From NCBI GenBank assembly GCA_031398385.1, contig JANNNE010000178.1:1-7409 (forward strand): 7,409 bases of DNA, written 5' to 3'. Every line of letters begins with the position of its first letter. Position 1 is the first letter of the stretch. The notes beneath the pieces are model-generated. The model worked only from the letters and a program-made list of their open reading frames with translations, was not told the origin of the DNA and did no database searches. Shown here piece by piece: positions 5,924 through 7,409 of this stretch. The position numbers and the translations under genes were made by a program. The stretch is from Ideonella_A sp031398385 (lineage in GTDB: Bacteria; Pseudomonadota; Gammaproteobacteria; Burkholderiales; Burkholderiaceae_C).

Positions 5924-7009
5924 TCAGAAGCGGGTGCAAGACCAATCGACAACGAACACCAGCATCACGCCACGGTAGGACGCTCTCGTCCCCTGCGCGC
6001 TGGCGTTGCGTGACGAATCGATGACGATCCGGGCGTCCGCCTGGTACCGACGCAGGCTGTCGCTTGCCGGGATCTCGGTGACTTGAAGCACGCCGCTTCC
6101 TTCATCGAATTGGCCCATGATCTGATCGAAGGGAGAGAGACCCCATCGCGAGACCGATCCGTTCGAGATCGTGAACTGCAAAGGCGAACTGCTGCACGCA
6201 TACACACCATCGAAGTCATGCGGGGTGGATGTCACGTCGATGTCGAAGGTGACTGGCGCCACCCCAGCGGCCGACGCGACGATGTGCTGGCGCCCCGCCA
6301 CATGGAAGAAGTCGATCCAGCTCCAGGGGCGAGGATTGCCGCGCACCAAACCCGCGGACGCCTCACCGTCCTCAGCGGTCGTCTGAACGATGGGGGGCCG
6401 GGCCGGATTCTCCGCGCTGGGCGAGAACGTCACCGCAACCCGGCTGACCGGTTCGCCGAACGCATTGGTGACCCGAACCTGGAAGCCGGCCGCGATCGCC
6501 GCATGTTGGACGACGGTGCTCGAGGCGCTGCCGATCACGGCCAACCGGGTCGGCACGGCGGGATCTGCCGCCACCAGATCGATCGAGGCGGCAGGACTGC
6601 TGCGCGTGCCGTCGCTGACGGTCAGTGTCAGCGAATAGGTTCCTGCCCGATCGGGCAGAAGGCTGGGACGGGCGGCGTCGGCATTGGCCAGGACCGCCGC
6701 ACTGCCGGTGGGTCGGTTCGCCAGCGCCCATGCAAAACTCAACGCGTCGCCGTCAGCATCGCGGCTGGCCGTGGCATCGAGCGACACACTGCTGCCCACC
6801 CGGACCAGGGGCACCGAAGCGATTACCGCAGTCGGGGCGTGGTTCGGTGGGGGAGAGTCGTCGCCACCGCAAGCCGTCAACGCGATCAGCGCCATGGCCG
6901 CGAGCCACTGACGAGGCCCTGTGATCGCCAGCGGAAATGCGAGCCCGGCCGCCAGATCGAGGTTCAGGCGTCGCCCATCGGGCGGGAATGGAGAGTCCGC
7001 TGGTTTCAT
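5924..7009 (-). CDS. Secreted lipoprotein with PKD-like and Big_1-like Ig domains (copy 1)
   Basis: A 361-residue paralogue of the next gene in the same order of parts. The lipobox is LTAC (Cys47), the linker GGDDSPPPNHAP. The PKD-like domain shows RVGSSVSLDATASRDADGDA and PDRAGTYSLTLTVSDG; the Ig domain shows FQVRVTNAFGEPVSRVAVTF and AGRQHIVASAAG. The final module runs from PHDFDGVYAC to WSCTRF. ATG 7009 is the only Met that leaves a full signal peptide, but it gives a long 30-residue polar/mixed stretch before the hydrophobic core and has no clear ribosome site, so an internal non-ATG start is possible. The core domains are closely alike between the copies, while the C-terminal modules differ except for their bounding motifs. 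It lies 73 bp after the LysR stop. Its role is unknown; it is presumably anchored to the outer membrane and exposed in the periplasm or at the surface. Confidence 0.85.
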   Translation of the reverse strand: MKPADSPFPPDGRRLNLDLAAGLAFPLAITGPRQWLAAMALIALTACGGDDSPPPNHAPTAVIASVPLVRVGSSVSLDATASRDADGDALSFAWALANRPTGSAAVLANADAARPSLLPDRAGTYSLTLTVSDGTRSSPAASIDLVAADPAVPTRLAVIGSASSTVVQHAAIAAGFQVRVTNAFGEPVSRVAVTFSPSAENPARPPIVQTTAEDGEASAGLVRGNPRPWSWIDFFHVAGRQHIVASAAGVAPVTFDIDVTSTPHDFDGVYACSSSPLQFTISNGSVSRWGLSPFDQIMGQFDEGSGVLQVTEIPASDSLRRYQADARIVIDSSRNASAQGTRASYRGVMLVFVVDWSCTRF

Positions 7010-7082
7010 GGCCCACAGCTTAGCAGCGGCGGGATCGCCTTTGGCAGCATCACGTCGCAGGTTGGAGGGGACCCAGATCGAA

Positions 7083-7409
7083 TCAATTTCCCGCCAGCCA
7101 TTCCGCCCAGAAATCGATGCATGCCCGGACCTTCGGCAAGCGATGGCGCTCCTGCAGCATCACCGCAAACATCGGCACCGGTGCGGTCGAAAACAGGCCG
7201 GGCAGCACCGGCGTCAGCAGGCCGGCGCTGACCAGCGGCCGTGCCACCAGGTCGACCACCCGCCCGATGCCCACGCCATTGACAACCAGGGCAACCACCA
7301 CCGCGGTGTTGTCGGTGCGGGTATGGCCCTGCACGTTGAAGGCGGCCCCACCGGCGACGCTGCTCCAGCGGTTGAGGGCCGGGTTCGACGAATTGCCGAG
7401 CAGGCGATG
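7083..7409 (-). CDS. LysR-type transcriptional regulator, C-terminal part only (5' end outside window)
   Basis: The leftward frame is open from the right edge to TGA 7085-7083 and gives 108 residues. It matches the last part of a LysR effector-binding domain: an RWSSVAGG strand, TDNTAVVVALVVNGVGIGRV (the usual 'N/D ... a ... G.GI...p' helix-loop), LVSAGLLTPVLPG, PVPMFAVMLQERHRLPKVRA and IDFWAEWLAGN. The DNA-binding winged helix-turn-helix lies beyond the window. It points the same way as the lipoprotein genes, 73 bp upstream of them. LysR regulators are more often divergent from their targets, so control of this pair is not implied. The effector is unknown. Confidence 0.9.
   Translation of the reverse strand, partial: HRLLGNSSNPALNRWSSVAGGAAFNVQGHTRTDNTAVVVALVVNGVGIGRVVDLVARPLVSAGLLTPVLPGLFSTAPVPMFAVMLQERHRLPKVRACIDFWAEWLAGN

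Noticed and set aside
7010..7082. Promoter or terminator between LysR and the lipoprotein pair
   Set aside because: TTGATT occurs on the minus strand near the LysR stop but has no acceptable -10 at the right distance, and no terminator hairpin is visible.
6083..7231. Rightward 382-codon frame opposite the upstream lipoprotein
   Set aside because: It is Arg/Gly-rich without domains, and the opposite strand carries a signal peptide, lipobox and PKD/Ig motifs.

Overview
This is a high-GC bacterial window. Gene families and codon style (GC-rich third positions, Ala/Arg/Leu-rich proteins) suggest a proteobacterium, most likely a betaproteobacterium of the Burkholderiales. That placement is inference; no rRNA or marker gene is present. 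No tRNA, rRNA, CRISPR array, insertion sequence or phage gene was seen.

Left part (1-856): a leftward HPP-family membrane protein gene runs off the left edge. A 233-bp divergent intergenic region then separates it from a rightward ABC-importer operon.

Centre (857-4865): an operon for a ferric-iron-type (AfuABC/FbpABC-like) ABC importer, in the order substrate-binding protein, two-domain permease, ATPase. The first two genes are broken. The binding-protein gene has an in-frame TAG at 1220-1222 and a +1 shift at a G7 run (1759-1765). The permease gene has lost most of its first transmembrane domain at a junction near 2300-2317, which also shifts the frame, and carries a 1-base deletion near 3256. 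The ATPase gene is intact, starts by ATGA overlap with the permease stop, and ends in an unrecognised tail of about 45 residues. All four lesions lie in about 2.8 kb, and none is seen in the other roughly 4.2 kb of coding sequence. The remaining protein sequence is well preserved. This points to a recently inactivated importer, with sequencing or assembly error as the main alternative.

Right part (4888-7409): three leftward genes. A LysR-type regulator enters from the right edge as its C-terminal part only. It is followed by two adjacent paralogous secreted lipoproteins (upstream copy 361 aa, downstream copy 336 aa, 25 bp apart). Each has a lipobox, a Pro-rich linker, a PKD-like domain, a Big_1-like Ig domain and a C-terminal module bounded by YAC and SC cysteines. 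They look like a tandem duplication and probably one transcription unit. They face the ABC operon tail to tail across a 22-bp gap that contains small hairpins.

The ABC genes would have worked together as one importer (periplasmic receptor, membrane channel, ATPase). The lipoprotein pair is the least explained coding content. I do not see strong evidence for a wholly new system; the most distinctive points are the decayed importer and the duplicated PKD/Ig lipoproteins.
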